DNA of 64,000 nt from WHSW01 sp963749365 (GCA_963749365.1 CAVVME010000001.1:1-64000), one strand, 5' to 3'; positions 24,730-33,882 are shown, counted from the first letter of the stretch. The notes: generated from the sequence alone by a model not told the origin. Numbers and translations are program-made.

Positions 24730-25637
24730 GCGCGCCGTGCTCGCAGCCGGTTGTAGAGGAGCTGCGTGCCGACCAGCAGGAGGAGGAAGACCGCGACCAC
24801 GTAGGCAACCGCGGCCGCGTAGCCAGCGTTGAAGAGCTCGAAGGCCTGCGTGTAGACGTAGTAGACGATCACCGCCGTCGCGTCGAGCGGTCCGCCGCGG
24901 GTGGTCGCGTAGACGAGGTCGAAGAGCTGCAGCGAGAGCAGTGTCTCCCAGACGGCCAGGAAGATCGTTACCGGCAGCAGCTGCGGCAGGATCACGTGCC
25001 TGAGCGTCGCCCAGCGGCGCGCGCCGTCGACGGACGCCGCATCGATCAGCTCCCGGGGGACATCCTGCAGCGCCGCCAGGTAGATCACGAGCGGAAAGCC
25101 GATTCCTCCCCAGACGCCGATCAGGACGATCACGAGCAGCGCCTGGTCGGGATCGCCGAGAAAGCCCTGGGTGGGAAGTCCGAGCGTCTCGAGGAGCGCG
25201 TTGGCGACCCCGAAGCGCTGGTCGAAGATGAACGAGAAGAGCACGCCCTGGGCGGCGACCGAGGCGATGAACGGGACCAGGATCGCGGTTCGGTAGAGCC
25301 CGATCAGCCGCATCTTCCGGTTCAGCCCGATCGCCACGAAGAGCCCGAGCCCGATCGAGATCGGCACGAACAGGACCGTGTAGATGACCGTGTGGGTGAT
25401 CGCGTCGCGCAGCGCGGGGTCGTCGAGCAGCGCCTCGTAGTTCGACAGCCCCACCCACTGTGCGGGGGCGATCAGGTCGGACGAGTTGAACGAGAGCAGC
25501 AGCGACCAGCCGATCGGCACGATCGCCAGGCCGATGATGATCACAACCGCCGGCAGGACGAACGCCCAGGCCGTCGGGTTGTCCCCTAGGACCCGCTGGG
25601 CGAACGTCCTGCGCGGGGCAGCCGGCTCCGGGCTCAT
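24726..25637 (-). CDS. sugar ABC transporter permease (MalF/UgpA type)
   Basis: The 303-residue protein has six helices (first: AWAFVLPAVVIIIGLAIVPI). The EAA loop DAASVDGARRWATLRHVILP (about residues 205-224) and TTRGGPLDATAVIVYYVYTQ are typical of MalF/UgpA subunits. It pairs with the MalG-type permease downstream. It lies 28 bp after the solute-binding gene. Substrate class is carbohydrate by family; the exact sugar is unknown. Confidence 0.93.
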   Translation of the reverse strand: MSPEPAAPRRTFAQRVLGDNPTAWAFVLPAVVIIIGLAIVPIGWSLLLSFNSSDLIAPAQWVGLSNYEALLDDPALRDAITHTVIYTVLFVPISIGLGLFVAIGLNRKMRLIGLYRTAILVPFIASVAAQGVLFSFIFDQRFGVANALLETLGLPTQGFLGDPDQALLVIVLIGVWGGIGFPLVIYLAALQDVPRELIDAASVDGARRWATLRHVILPQLLPVTIFLAVWETLLSLQLFDLVYATTRGGPLDATAVIVYYVYTQAFELFNAGYAAAVAYVVAVFLLLLVGTQLLYNRLRARRA

Positions 25638-25665
25638 TTCGGCAACGCTTGCAGGCCTCGCCCGC

Positions 25666-26964
25666 TCAGGGGCCGGGCACCCCCAGCTCCGCGTTCGAGG
25701 TCTCGACCGCCTGGCTCAGGGCCTCGCTCGGCTCCGCCTCCCCGTACAGCACCGAGGCGATCGCCTTGCCCATCGCCTGTGAGATCTGCGGGTACTCGGC
25801 GATCGTCGGCCGGGTTCGAGCCAGCTCGGTGTTGGCGATGAACTTGTCGAGGTCGGTGAGGCTCTGCTCGTATTCCTCGAAGCCATCGGCGTCCTCGACG
25901 TCGCTGGTCAGCGGCAGGCTTCCTGCCTCCCTGATCCAGCGGACCTGCTGCTCGGGTTCACTGAACCAGTTCATGAACTCAATCGCCGCCGCGGACTCCG
26001 CCTCGCCGTTGTCGAGGATCGCCCAGGTGTCGGGGCCGGCGATCGTCGTGTGCTCGTCGCCAAACGACGGCATCGAGACGACGCCGTAGTCGACCTTCGC
26101 ATCGACGTACTCGGGCAGGGTGTACGGACCGGCGATGTTCATCGCCATCTTGCCGCTGGCGAAGAGCTGCTGCATGCGCTCGCTGCCCGAGGTGGAGTCG
26201 ATGTAGACCGACCCGTCGGCAGTGGCCTTCGCGACGGTCTCGAGCGCCGCCTCTCCGCTCGGCCCGTCGAAGCCGACCGCGTCGCCTGCTTCGTTCACGA
26301 TCTCGCCGCCCTGTTGCCAGATCAGCGGCCAGATCCTCCAGGTCGTGTCCTCATCGCCGATCCCGGGCCAACCGAAGCCCGCGATCCCGGCCTGCGGATC
26401 GTTGAGCTCGGCCGCCGTGGCCAGGAAGTCGTCCCAGGTCCAGTCGTCCTTCGGGTAGGGAACGCCGGCGTCGTCGAAGATCTTCTTGTTGTAGACCACG
26501 GCCAGGTTGTCGATGAAGGCCGGCACCGCCCGCGGAAGGTCGTCGACCGTGACCGCCGCCTTCCCGGCTTCGACGAAGCGGTCCCAGTCGAGATCGCCGT
26601 TGTCGATCGCCTCGCTCAGGTCGAGGAGCTGCTCGCCGCCCGCCAGGTTGGCGAGGTCGGACCCGTAGATGTAGGCGATGTCCGGGTAGTTGCCCGACTG
26701 CAGCCCGGCGGTCACCTTCTGCAGCATCTGGTCGGAGTTGACCCCGCCGGAGTCCTTCGAGACGACGACGTCCGGATGGTCGGCGTTGAAGTCGTTGATC
26801 ATCTCCTGGATCAGGTCCGCGACCCCCTGGGTCTGCCCGTGCCAGAACGTGATCTCAACCGGTTCGCCCGAGCTCTGCTCGTCATCGTCGGAGCCGCACC
26901 CGGCGCCAACCAGCGCGGCGAGCGCCAGGGCGGTGACCGCCAGCCACCTCATCCGAATATTCAC
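25666..26964 (-). CDS. sugar ABC transporter solute-binding lipoprotein
   Basis: The 432-residue precursor has a lipoprotein signal (LAVTALALAALVGAGC, Cys 23). The mature protein is of the family 1 extracellular binding type: VEITFWHGQTQGVADLIQEM, a central AFIDNLAVVYNKKIFDDAGV, and GKMAMNIAGPYTLPEYVDAK. It would capture a sugar or glycoside outside the membrane and deliver it to the two permeases. It is the first transporter gene of the run, 58 bp downstream of an SDR gene. Confidence 0.94.
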   Translation of the reverse strand: MNIRMRWLAVTALALAALVGAGCGSDDDEQSSGEPVEITFWHGQTQGVADLIQEMINDFNADHPDVVVSKDSGGVNSDQMLQKVTAGLQSGNYPDIAYIYGSDLANLAGGEQLLDLSEAIDNGDLDWDRFVEAGKAAVTVDDLPRAVPAFIDNLAVVYNKKIFDDAGVPYPKDDWTWDDFLATAAELNDPQAGIAGFGWPGIGDEDTTWRIWPLIWQQGGEIVNEAGDAVGFDGPSGEAALETVAKATADGSVYIDSTSGSERMQQLFASGKMAMNIAGPYTLPEYVDAKVDYGVVSMPSFGDEHTTIAGPDTWAILDNGEAESAAAIEFMNWFSEPEQQVRWIREAGSLPLTSDVEDADGFEEYEQSLTDLDKFIANTELARTRPTIAEYPQISQAMGKAIASVLYGEAEPSEALSQAVETSNAELGVPGP

Positions 26965-27022
26965 GATCTCTCCTCTCCTCGCGATCTCTTACGCCCAACG
27001 ACCAGGCACTTGCTCCCGGCCA

Positions 27023-27850
27023 TTACATCCCCAGGAGCTCGCCTCCATCGACGACGACGTCCTGAAGCAAGATGTGCTCGCTCGACGGAGCGAGCAGAAA
27101 GCTGACGACGTTGGCGACGTCCTCTGGCCGCGCCACCCGGCCCCCTGGGATCCGCGGGCGCATCGCCTCGAGGCTCCCGTGGGCGAGGTCGTCGACGTTG
27201 GCGTGGTCGGCGGCGAGCGCCCGCATCATCGGCGTATCGGTCGCCCCCGGGGAGACCGTGTTGACCCGCACCCCGAGCGGCGCCACCTCCATCCCGAGCA
27301 CCCTCAGGCCCTGTCGCATCCCGGCCTTCGAGGCGCAGTAGGCGGCCTGGCGCATGCGCGGCATCCGGGCGGCGATCGAGGCGACGGCGACGATCGCTCC
27401 CGAACCGCGCCCGGCCATCGCCCGCGCGTAGGCCTGCGCGACGAAGAAGGCGCCCGTCAGGTTGACGCCGATGATCCGCGCGAACTCGTCGGGCTCGACC
27501 TCGAGTGCCGGCGCCGGTGCGAAGGCGCCGGATGCGATCACGAGGCGCTCCGCGTCTGCGCTGGCGCCGACCAGCGCGGCGACCTGTTCGCGGTCGGTGA
27601 CGTCGACCTCGAGCGCCTCCGCCTGCAGCTCGTTCGCCGCCAGCTCGCTCGCCAGCGCCCGGCAGCCGTCGAGCCTCAGGTCGGCGAGCACCAGCCGAGA
27701 GGTCCACTCCTCGCCGGCGAGCCGGCGCGCGATCTGAGCGCCGATCCCCTGGGCGGCGCCGACGACCACGGTCGTGCCCCCGGAGGCCTCGGCCGGCCGC
27801 GCGCCCTCGGCCGCCGGCGCGGTGCCGTCACCCGCGGGCCGGGCGCTCAT
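27023..27850 (-). CDS. SDR-family dehydrogenase
   Basis: The 275-residue protein begins with about 25 low-complexity residues, then the cofactor motif TVVVGAAQGIGAQIARRLAG. The acidic residue in LVLADLRLDG favours NAD. The catalytic segments are VAVASIAARMPRMRQAAYCA and the YxxxK pair in AYCASKAG. The C-terminus, GRVARPEDVANVVSFLLA with ILLQDVVVDGGELLG, resembles EntA-like 2,3-dihydro-2,3-dihydroxybenzoate dehydrogenases. No siderophore genes are present, and the neighbours point to oxidation of a sugar or sugar acid. Its ATG overlaps the GH4 stop by 4 bp. Confidence 0.88.
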   Translation of the reverse strand: MSARPAGDGTAPAAEGARPAEASGGTTVVVGAAQGIGAQIARRLAGEEWTSRLVLADLRLDGCRALASELAANELQAEALEVDVTDREQVAALVGASADAERLVIASGAFAPAPALEVEPDEFARIIGVNLTGAFFVAQAYARAMAGRGSGAIVAVASIAARMPRMRQAAYCASKAGMRQGLRVLGMEVAPLGVRVNTVSPGATDTPMMRALAADHANVDDLAHGSLEAMRPRIPGGRVARPEDVANVVSFLLAPSSEHILLQDVVVDGGELLGM

Positions 27851-29175
27851 CGGCCCTCCCGGGTGGCGAGCGTGGGTGCGCGCAGCCCCTCGGGGAGCGC
27901 ATCGCCATGCGCCTCGGTGAGCTCGGCGACCAGCCGCTCGATCTCGTCGACGGTCAGCGACGCGGCGGTGTTCGGGTCCAGCAGCGCCGCCTGCAGCACC
28001 TGCTCGGGGTTACCCTCGATCGCCGCTCGCACGGTCAGCTCGGCGACGTTGAGGAAAGTCCGGTTGAGCGCCGCGAGCTGGGGCGGCAGCTCACCGACAT
28101 GGACCGGGTGCACGCCGCTGGAGTCGACCATGCACGGGACCTCGACGCAGGCGCCACGGGGCAGGTTGTCGATCAGCCCAGCGTTCTCGACGTTGCCGTA
28201 GACGACCCGTGGCTGTCCGGTCTCGATCGAGTGGATGATCTGCGGCGCGTACTCGATGCTGGGCTCGATCGGCAGCGGCTCACCGGCGGCGAGCAGCTCG
28301 CGGGTGCGTTCGTACTCGGCCAGGTTTTCCTCGCTTTCGCGGACGTAGTCAGAGACCGGAATCTGCATCCGCTCGATCTCCTCGTCGTCGTGCATGAACC
28401 AGGGCAGGTACTCGGCCGAGTGCCTGCTGGACTCGGTCGGGAAGTAGCCGAAGGCGCGATACATCCGCACCCGGACCCGCCGCAGGAGCTCGGGGTCGCG
28501 CTCGATCGCCGCGTCGAGCTGCGGATAGAGGCTCTCGCCGTCGCGCTCGAAGCGCAGGATGAAGGCCTGGTGGTTGACACCGGCGCCGAGGAAGGTGACC
28601 GCCTCGAACGGCACGCCGACCAGCTCGGCAAGCTGGCGGGTCGTGTTCTGGACCGAGTGGCAGAGGCCGACGATCCGCTGTTGCGGGCTGCCCGCGTAGG
28701 TCGCCCAGCACAGCATCGCCATCGGGTTGGTGTAGTTGAGCAACCAAGCGCCGGGACAGACCCCGGCCATGTCCTCGCCGATCCCCTGCATCACCGGGAT
28801 CGTGCGCAGGGCGCGGAAGATGCCGCCGATCCCGAGCGTGTCGCCGACCGTCTGCCGGAGCCCGAAGCGAGCCGGGATCTCGTGATCGATCACGGTCGCG
28901 CGGTGGCCGCCGACCTGGATCATGTTGAGCGCGTAGTCGGCTCCCTCGAGCGCCGCGCGGCGCTCGGCGTGCGCCTCGATCGCGGGCGATGCGCCGGCCT
29001 CCTGCGCGGTCACCTGAGCGACCCCGGCCGCCGTCTCGAGCCGCTCGGGGTCGATGTCGTGAAGCGAGATCGTCGCCGCCCGCAGCTCGGGATAGCTGAG
29101 GATGTCGCCGATCAGCATCCGGGTGAAGGTGGCGCTCCCGGCACCGATGAAGGCGATCTTTGGGCCTGAGTTCAT
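27847..29175 (-). CDS. GH4-family glycosidase (alpha-glucosidase/galactosidase/galacturonase type)
   Basis: Start at ATG 29173-29175 (MNSGPKIAFIGAGSATFTRM); the 20 in-frame codons upstream run through the operator. The 442-residue enzyme has the NAD Rossmann motif FIGAGSATF, an Asp-rich DIDPERLETAAG, LLNYTNPMAMLCWA, the metal-binding GLCHSVQNTTRQL with a conserved Cys-His, and GVNHQAFILRF. GH4 enzymes use NAD+ and Mn2+ to oxidise C3 transiently and cleave alpha- or beta-glycosides inside the cell. It is the first gene of the minus-strand operon. No ribosome site is visible, and an operator overlaps the start codon, suggesting a leaderless mRNA. Confidence 0.9.
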   Translation of the reverse strand: MNSGPKIAFIGAGSATFTRMLIGDILSYPELRAATISLHDIDPERLETAAGVAQVTAQEAGASPAIEAHAERRAALEGADYALNMIQVGGHRATVIDHEIPARFGLRQTVGDTLGIGGIFRALRTIPVMQGIGEDMAGVCPGAWLLNYTNPMAMLCWATYAGSPQQRIVGLCHSVQNTTRQLAELVGVPFEAVTFLGAGVNHQAFILRFERDGESLYPQLDAAIERDPELLRRVRVRMYRAFGYFPTESSRHSAEYLPWFMHDDEEIERMQIPVSDYVRESEENLAEYERTRELLAAGEPLPIEPSIEYAPQIIHSIETGQPRVVYGNVENAGLIDNLPRGACVEVPCMVDSSGVHPVHVGELPPQLAALNRTFLNVAELTVRAAIEGNPEQVLQAALLDPNTAASLTVDEIERLVAELTEAHGDALPEGLRAPTLATREGR

Positions 29176-29205
29176 GTATACGAACGAGCGTCTGCGCTTG
29201 CGAAC
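29170..29205. promoter_or_regulatory. putative IclR-type operator over the GH4 start codon
   Basis: GTTCATGTATACGAAC (29170-29185) has GTTC/GAAC outer arms. Read on the minus strand it is GTTCGTATACATGAAC, 15 of 16 bases identical to the plus-strand site at 33871-33886. An extra GCGAAC half-site lies at 29200-29205. The GH4 start codon sits inside the dyad, and the divergent amidohydrolase gene starts at 29230. The only regulator nearby is the IclR protein at 31192. Confidence 0.55.
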
Positions 29206-29229
29206 GACGATAACATTCTCGCCGGGTCC

Positions 29230-30375
29230 ATGCAAGCGCCTGTCGGCAACCCCGTCGCCCCCGCCTCCCGGCTAGCCAACCTGCCCCTGGCCGAGTACGC
29301 GCCGGAGGCGACGGTGGTGCTCGAGCGGACCGTGGTCGAGCGGCCCCGCTTTCCGGTCATCGACGCCCACGCGCACCTCGGCCGCTGGCTCGCGCCCGGC
29401 GAGGACTGGCTCGCCGCCGACGTCGCCGGGCGCTGCGAGGGCCCCTGGATGACTCCGGACGTCGGGGCGCTGATCGAGCTGCTCGACGCCCACGAGGTCG
29501 GCGCCTGCGTCAACCTCGACGGCCGCTGGGGCAGCGAGCTGGAGGCGAACCTCGACCGCTACGACCGCGCCCACCCGAGCCGCTTTCTGACCTTCTGCCA
29601 GCTCGACTGGACGCTCGCCGCCGCGGGCGACGACTTTGCCGTCCCGCTGGTGGCGAGCCTGCGACGCTCCGTGGCGGCGGGCGCCAGGGGCCTGAAGGTG
29701 TGGAAGACGCTCGGGCTCGCGTTTCGCGACGCTGCCGGGGAGCTGCTGCTGCCCGACGACGAGCGCGCCGCGCCGGTCTTCGCCGCCGCCGGCGAGCTCG
29801 GCCTGCCGGTGCTCATTCACACCGCCGATCCACGCGCCTTCTTCGCCCCGGTCGACGCTCGCAACGAGCGCCTGGAGGAGCTCCTCCGCCATCCGGAGTG
29901 GTCGTTCGCGCGCCCGGGCTTTCCGAGCCACGAGCGCCTGATGGCGTCGTTCGAGGCGCTGGTCGCGGCACACCCTGAGACCACCTTCATCGGCGCCCAC
30001 CTGGCCGGCAACGTCGAGGACCTGCGCTGGGTCTCGCGGCTGCTCGGCGCATACCCGAACCTCTTCGTCGACATCGCCGCCCGGCTCTCGGACCTCGGCC
30101 GCCAACCTCGCGCCGCGCGGCGGCTGCTCTGTGAGCACCCCGAGCGAATCCTGTTCGGCACCGACGAGCTGCCGCCGAGCGAGGCCGGCCTGCGGGATTG
30201 GTTTCGCTTCCTCGAAAGCGCCGACGAGTGCTACCCGTACAGCGACGAGGTGCCGTCGCCCGCCGGGCGCTGGACCATCTCGGCGCTGGAGCTCCCGGAC
30301 GAGGTCCTGAGGGCCATCTACGCTGACAACGCACGCCGGGTCCTGCGCCTGGCGGAGAGGAGGAACGGTGTCTGA
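29230..30375 (+). CDS. amidohydrolase family protein (metal-dependent TIM barrel)
   Basis: The 381-residue protein shows the amidohydrolase metal ligands: the HxH pair in FPVIDAHAHLGRW (about residues 43-55), a strand-5 His in LPVLIHTADPRAFFA, a strand-6 His in TTFIGAHLAGNVEDL, and Asp in RILFGTDELPPSEAG. The family includes sugar-acid lactonases and decarboxylases of the ACMSD type. In this sugar locus a lactonase role is reasonable but not shown. It is divergent from the GH4 gene, and its stop overlaps the next gene's GTG start by 8 bp. Confidence 0.85.
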   Translation: MQAPVGNPVAPASRLANLPLAEYAPEATVVLERTVVERPRFPVIDAHAHLGRWLAPGEDWLAADVAGRCEGPWMTPDVGALIELLDAHEVGACVNLDGRWGSELEANLDRYDRAHPSRFLTFCQLDWTLAAAGDDFAVPLVASLRRSVAAGARGLKVWKTLGLAFRDAAGELLLPDDERAAPVFAAAGELGLPVLIHTADPRAFFAPVDARNERLEELLRHPEWSFARPGFPSHERLMASFEALVAAHPETTFIGAHLAGNVEDLRWVSRLLGAYPNLFVDIAARLSDLGRQPRAARRLLCEHPERILFGTDELPPSEAGLRDWFRFLESADECYPYSDEVPSPAGRWTISALELPDEVLRAIYADNARRVLRLAERRNGV

Positions 30376-31192
30376 GCGCTCCAGGCTTGAGGGCAAGGTC
30401 GCGGTCGTGACCGGCGCGGGGTCGGGGATCGGCCGCGCCGGCGCCGTCGCGATGGCCGCCGAGGGCGCCCGGGTGGTGATCGCTGAGATCGATGCCGAGC
30501 GCGGCGAGCGGGTGGCCGCAGCGATCACCGAGGCGGGCGGCGAGGCGATTGCCGAAGTCGCCGACGTCACCGACGCCGGCGCGATCGAGGCGCTGGCCGC
30601 GCGCACGGTGGAGCGCTGGGGCTCGATCGACACGCTCTTTCACTGCGCCGTCGACGTCCCGTTCGTCAACAACCACGACGCTCGCCTGACCGAGCTTCCC
30701 GATGAGGTCTGGGAGCGGATGCTCGAGCTGGTGCTCACGGGCACCTTTCACTGCTGCAAGCACATCGGCCGACGGATGATCGAGCAGGGCTCGGGCTCGA
30801 TCGTGCTCACCGCGACCACCGACGCCCTGATCGGCTGCGCCGGGCTCGACGCTTACACGGCCGCCAAGGGGGGCGTCGTCGCGCTGACCCGCTCGTTCGC
30901 CGCCGGGATCGCCCGCGACGGCGTCCGCGTGAACGCGATCTGTCCCAGCTTCGTGAGCAGCGAGCCGCAACGCGAATGGCTCGCCGACGACGCTTCGCGG
31001 GCCTCGGTCGAGGCCCTGCACCTGCTGCCGATCCCAACCCCCGAACAGGTGGCACCGATGGTCGTCTACCTGGCCGGCGACGAGTCGGCGGCGCTGACCG
31101 GGGCGGTGCTGCCAATCGACAGTGGCTACATGGCGTTCAAGGCGAACCTCGACATCGTCGGCGCGATGCGGGTCGGAGAGGACTCGGGCTGA
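30368..31192 (+). CDS. SDR-family dehydrogenase
   Basis: GTG at 30368 starts a 274-residue classical SDR. The cofactor motif is AVVTGAGSGIGRAGAVAM (about residues 12-29). VVIAEIDAERGER has an acidic residue favouring NAD. The catalytic Tyr-Lys pair lies in DAYTAAKGGVVAL, and the end is GAVLPIDSGYMAFKANLDIV. The start overlaps the amidohydrolase gene and the stop overlaps the IclR start (TGATG), so the three are coupled. A sugar-acid dehydrogenase fits the locus; the substrate is unproven. Confidence 0.9.
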   Translation: MSERSRLEGKVAVVTGAGSGIGRAGAVAMAAEGARVVIAEIDAERGERVAAAITEAGGEAIAEVADVTDAGAIEALAARTVERWGSIDTLFHCAVDVPFVNNHDARLTELPDEVWERMLELVLTGTFHCCKHIGRRMIEQGSGSIVLTATTDALIGCAGLDAYTAAKGGVVALTRSFAAGIARDGVRVNAICPSFVSSEPQREWLADDASRASVEALHLLPIPTPEQVAPMVVYLAGDESAALTGAVLPIDSGYMAFKANLDIVGAMRVGEDSG

Positions 31193-32004
31193 TGGCGGTC
31201 CGCGACCAGATCGCGTCGGCGACCTCGGCGCCGGCCCAGTCCCGTGGCGAGCGGGTCAAGTCGGCCGACCGGGTGATGGCCGTGCTCGACCTGGTCGCCG
31301 AGCACGGCTCGATCGGGTTCAGCGAGATCGCCGAGCGGCTCGAGCTGCCGAAGTCCTCGGCCCATGCCCTGCTGCGGACGATGGAGGCGCGCGGCTACCT
31401 GGCGCTCGAGCCCGAGCGCCGCACCTACCGGCTCGGGAGCCGGATCTGGGAGCTCGCCCAGGCCTGCCATGAGATCGAGGATCTGCGCACGCTGATGATG
31501 CCGCTGATGGACCGGTTGGTCGAGCGGACCGGCGAGACGGTCCAGCTCGCCACCCTCGACGGCGCGTCGGCGGTCTACCTCGGGCTGTCGGAGTCGCCGC
31601 ATCCGATGAAGCTGACCTCGCGTGCGGGCGCACGACTGCCCGCCCACACGAGCGCGATCGGCAAGGCGCTGCTGGCGAGCCTCGATCCCGACGAGGCCCG
31701 GCGCCGGCTCGAGGAGGCCAGCCTGGCGAAGCTCACCGATCACACGATCACCGAGGTACCGGAGCTGATGGAGGAGCTCGAGCGGGTGCGCAACCGCGGA
31801 TACAGCGTCGATGACGAGGAGTTCGCGATCGGGCTGCGCTGCATCGCGATGCCGATACGCGACATCGAGGGCGAGGTCGTCGGTGCGATCTCGGTCTCGA
31901 TGCCGACGCCGCGCTACAACCGCTCGGCCGCAGCGAACGCGCGCAAGGCGCTGGCCGAGACCGCCGCCGAGGCCGCGGGGCGGCTCGGGCGCTGGCGCGG
32001 GTAG
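31192..32004 (+). CDS. IclR-family transcriptional regulator
   Basis: The 270-residue protein has the winged helix-turn-helix at its N-terminus (VKSADRVMAVLDLVAEHGSI, recognition helix LPKSSAHALLRTMEARGYL). The IclR ligand domain follows, with LTSRAGARLPAHTSAIGKAL, EFAIGLRCIAMPIRDIEGEV and VGAISVSMPTPRY. It likely controls the surrounding sugar genes: matching 16-bp dyads lie at the GH4 and GH114 starts. Whether it represses or activates cannot be read from sequence, but sites over start codons favour repression. Confidence 0.93.
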   Translation: MAVRDQIASATSAPAQSRGERVKSADRVMAVLDLVAEHGSIGFSEIAERLELPKSSAHALLRTMEARGYLALEPERRTYRLGSRIWELAQACHEIEDLRTLMMPLMDRLVERTGETVQLATLDGASAVYLGLSESPHPMKLTSRAGARLPAHTSAIGKALLASLDPDEARRRLEEASLAKLTDHTITEVPELMEELERVRNRGYSVDDEEFAIGLRCIAMPIRDIEGEVVGAISVSMPTPRYNRSAAANARKALAETAAEAAGRLGRWRG

Positions 32005-32013
32005 TCGACTGCG

Positions 32014-32907
32014 ATGGGCGCGGTCGAGGTCGTCCCCGGAGTCCATCGGATCGACTCCCGCCTCGGCACCCGCCGGCTCGCCCAATGGCTGGTCAGCGGC
32101 GACGAGGGAACGCTCCTGCTCGACACCGGGATCGCCGGAACCGTGACCGACCACGTCGCCCCGGCATTGCGCGAGCTCGCGATCTCGCCCGGCCGGATCA
32201 CCGAGGTCCTGATCACCCACGCCGACGTCGACCACTACGGGGGCAACGCCGAGATCCGCGCGCTCTGCCCCGGCGCCCGGCTGCGGGCGCATGCGCTCGA
32301 CCGGCCGCTGATCGAGTCCTGGGAGCGGATCGCCGAACAGCGCTACGGCTGGTATCGCGCCCACGGTCTCGACTACGACCAGGACACCTGGCGCTGGCTC
32401 GAGGACGCCGCCGGCCCCGACACGCCGCTCGACGGCGAGCTCGAAGCGGGCGAGCGGATCGACCTCGGGGGGATCGAGCTCGAGGTCCTGCACCTACCCG
32501 GCCACTCGCTCGGCCACCTCGGCGTCCACGAGCCGGCCACCCGCACCGCGATCGTCAGTGACGCCGTCATGGGTCACGGCTTCGACGCCGCCGACGGCGG
32601 CCGCGCCGGCCCACCCCCCTACGTCGATCTGACCGCCTACCGGGCAACGATCGCGCGGCTGCGCGAGCTCGCGCCGGAGCGGCTCGGCACCGCCCACTTC
32701 CCGCTCTTCGAGGGCGAGCTGGTCGGGCGCTTCCTGGACTCGAGCGAGCGGTTCACCGAGGATCTCGAGCGGGCCCTCGAGCGAGCGGAGGGCGGCGTCG
32801 CCGAGCTGCTTGGCCCGGTGGCGGCCGAGCTCGGCGGCTACCCGGAGATGGAGGTCGAGCTGGCGCGCTCGATCGGCGCCCACCTCGAGCCACTCGGGCG
32901 GCTCTGA
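32014..32907 (+). CDS. metallo-beta-lactamase-fold hydrolase
   Basis: The 297-residue protein has the MBL metal motif as ITHADVDHYGGNAEIRALCP (HxDxDH, with Asp in place of the usual middle His). A later His is in LHLPGHSLGHLGVHEP, Asp in AIVSDAVMGHGF and His in LGTAHFPLFEGE. It should be a metal-dependent hydrolase of the glyoxalase-II/lactonase-like group; the substrate is unknown. It starts 9 bp after the IclR gene and may belong to the same transcript. Confidence 0.87.
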   Translation: MGAVEVVPGVHRIDSRLGTRRLAQWLVSGDEGTLLLDTGIAGTVTDHVAPALRELAISPGRITEVLITHADVDHYGGNAEIRALCPGARLRAHALDRPLIESWERIAEQRYGWYRAHGLDYDQDTWRWLEDAAGPDTPLDGELEAGERIDLGGIELEVLHLPGHSLGHLGVHEPATRTAIVSDAVMGHGFDAADGGRAGPPPYVDLTAYRATIARLRELAPERLGTAHFPLFEGELVGRFLDSSERFTEDLERALERAEGGVAELLGPVAAELGGYPEMEVELARSIGAHLEPLGRL

Positions 32908-32916
32908 AGCGCCCGC

Positions 32917-33882
32917 CTACGAGCAGGGCTCGAACGGCTGCGCGTAGAGCGTGTAGTTGGGCGACTTGCGGACCGAGTTGAAGCCGAGGCCCTCGGTCTC
33001 GGCGCAGAACTCGCCCCGCGAGTTCGTGTACTCGACGTGGAAGACCGGCTTGCCGGCGGCGATGAACGGGCGCAGCCGTTCGCATTCGTCGTAGGTGAAG
33101 CACTCCTCGTTGACGGCGAAATCGAACGCATCGACCAGGTCGCCGACCTGGCCGAGGTCGTTCTTGAGCCCGGCGGCCAGCCCATGGCGGTGCGCGATCC
33201 GCGCCAGGCCCCGGTTGTAGGCGAGCTGGTCCTCATAGCTCACCTTCCACCCGGTCACCCGGCGGCCGCTCGCCCAGGCCTCGACCACGTCGTACTCGAC
33301 CGCGTCGAACCCGGCCCGCGCGCAGAGCTGCGTCCGGCGGCCCATCATCCGCAGCAGGAAGGCACGCTGGCGGGCACCGCCGACGTTCGCCCAGCGCTCC
33401 TCGGGGAAGCGCTTGCTGAACGGCTTGCCGAGCAGCGAGCGGTCGTGCTGGCGATGCCAGCGCACGAAGCGGCGGTAGTCGGGGCGGTAGTTCTCGATCC
33501 CGCCGGCGTCGATGTAGCAGATCGCGTAGCCGCCGAGCTCGTGCAGCGCCCGCACCGCCGGGCGGTTCGGCTTCGAGTCGACGCCGGGGCCGCGCTCGTC
33601 GAGGTAGAGGTCGAAGTCGATCACCGACGGGCGCACGCAGTCGGTGCCGCCGAGCGGCGGCGAGCAGACGCCGACCGCGATCCGGCCGGAGCCCTCGTTG
33701 CCGCGTCGACTCGCCTGGAGCTGGTAGTTCCAGCGCCCGTCCGGCGGCGCTTCGACCGCCGCGCCGCGACGCTCGGAAGCGCCTCTCGGCTCCCTTCCGT
33801 CGCCGCCCCCGGGATAGGTGGCCGCCAGCCCCGAGAGCGCCAGGGCGAGCAGAACTGGGGTCAGGTGTTTGTTCGCATACAT
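32917..33882 (-). CDS. secreted GH114-like glycoside hydrolase
   Basis: The true start is ATG 33880-33882 (MYANKHLTPVLLALALSGLA), giving a signal peptide. The mature domain matches the endo-alpha-1,4-polygalactosaminidase (GH114) fold: an early DFDLYLDERG, YAICYIDAGGIENYRPDYRR (residues about 118-137), GFDAVEYDVVEAW with catalytic-type acidic residues, YNRGLARIAHRHGLAAGLKN, and FDFAVNEECFTYDECERL. It would cut a galactosamine- or hexosamine-type polysaccharide outside the cell. The start codon lies within a 16-bp dyad shared with the GH4 gene, so it probably belongs to the same regulon. No ribosome site is visible. Confidence 0.83.
   Translation of the reverse strand: MYANKHLTPVLLALALSGLAATYPGGGDGREPRGASERRGAAVEAPPDGRWNYQLQASRRGNEGSGRIAVGVCSPPLGGTDCVRPSVIDFDLYLDERGPGVDSKPNRPAVRALHELGGYAICYIDAGGIENYRPDYRRFVRWHRQHDRSLLGKPFSKRFPEERWANVGGARQRAFLLRMMGRRTQLCARAGFDAVEYDVVEAWASGRRVTGWKVSYEDQLAYNRGLARIAHRHGLAAGLKNDLGQVGDLVDAFDFAVNEECFTYDECERLRPFIAAGKPVFHVEYTNSRGEFCAETEGLGFNSVRKSPNYTLYAQPFEPCS

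Noticed and set aside
27023..27850. 2,3-dihydroxybenzoate siderophore synthesis from the EntA-like SDR
   Set aside because: No isochorismate or NRPS genes nearby. The gene is inside a sugar operon with 4-bp coupling to GH4.
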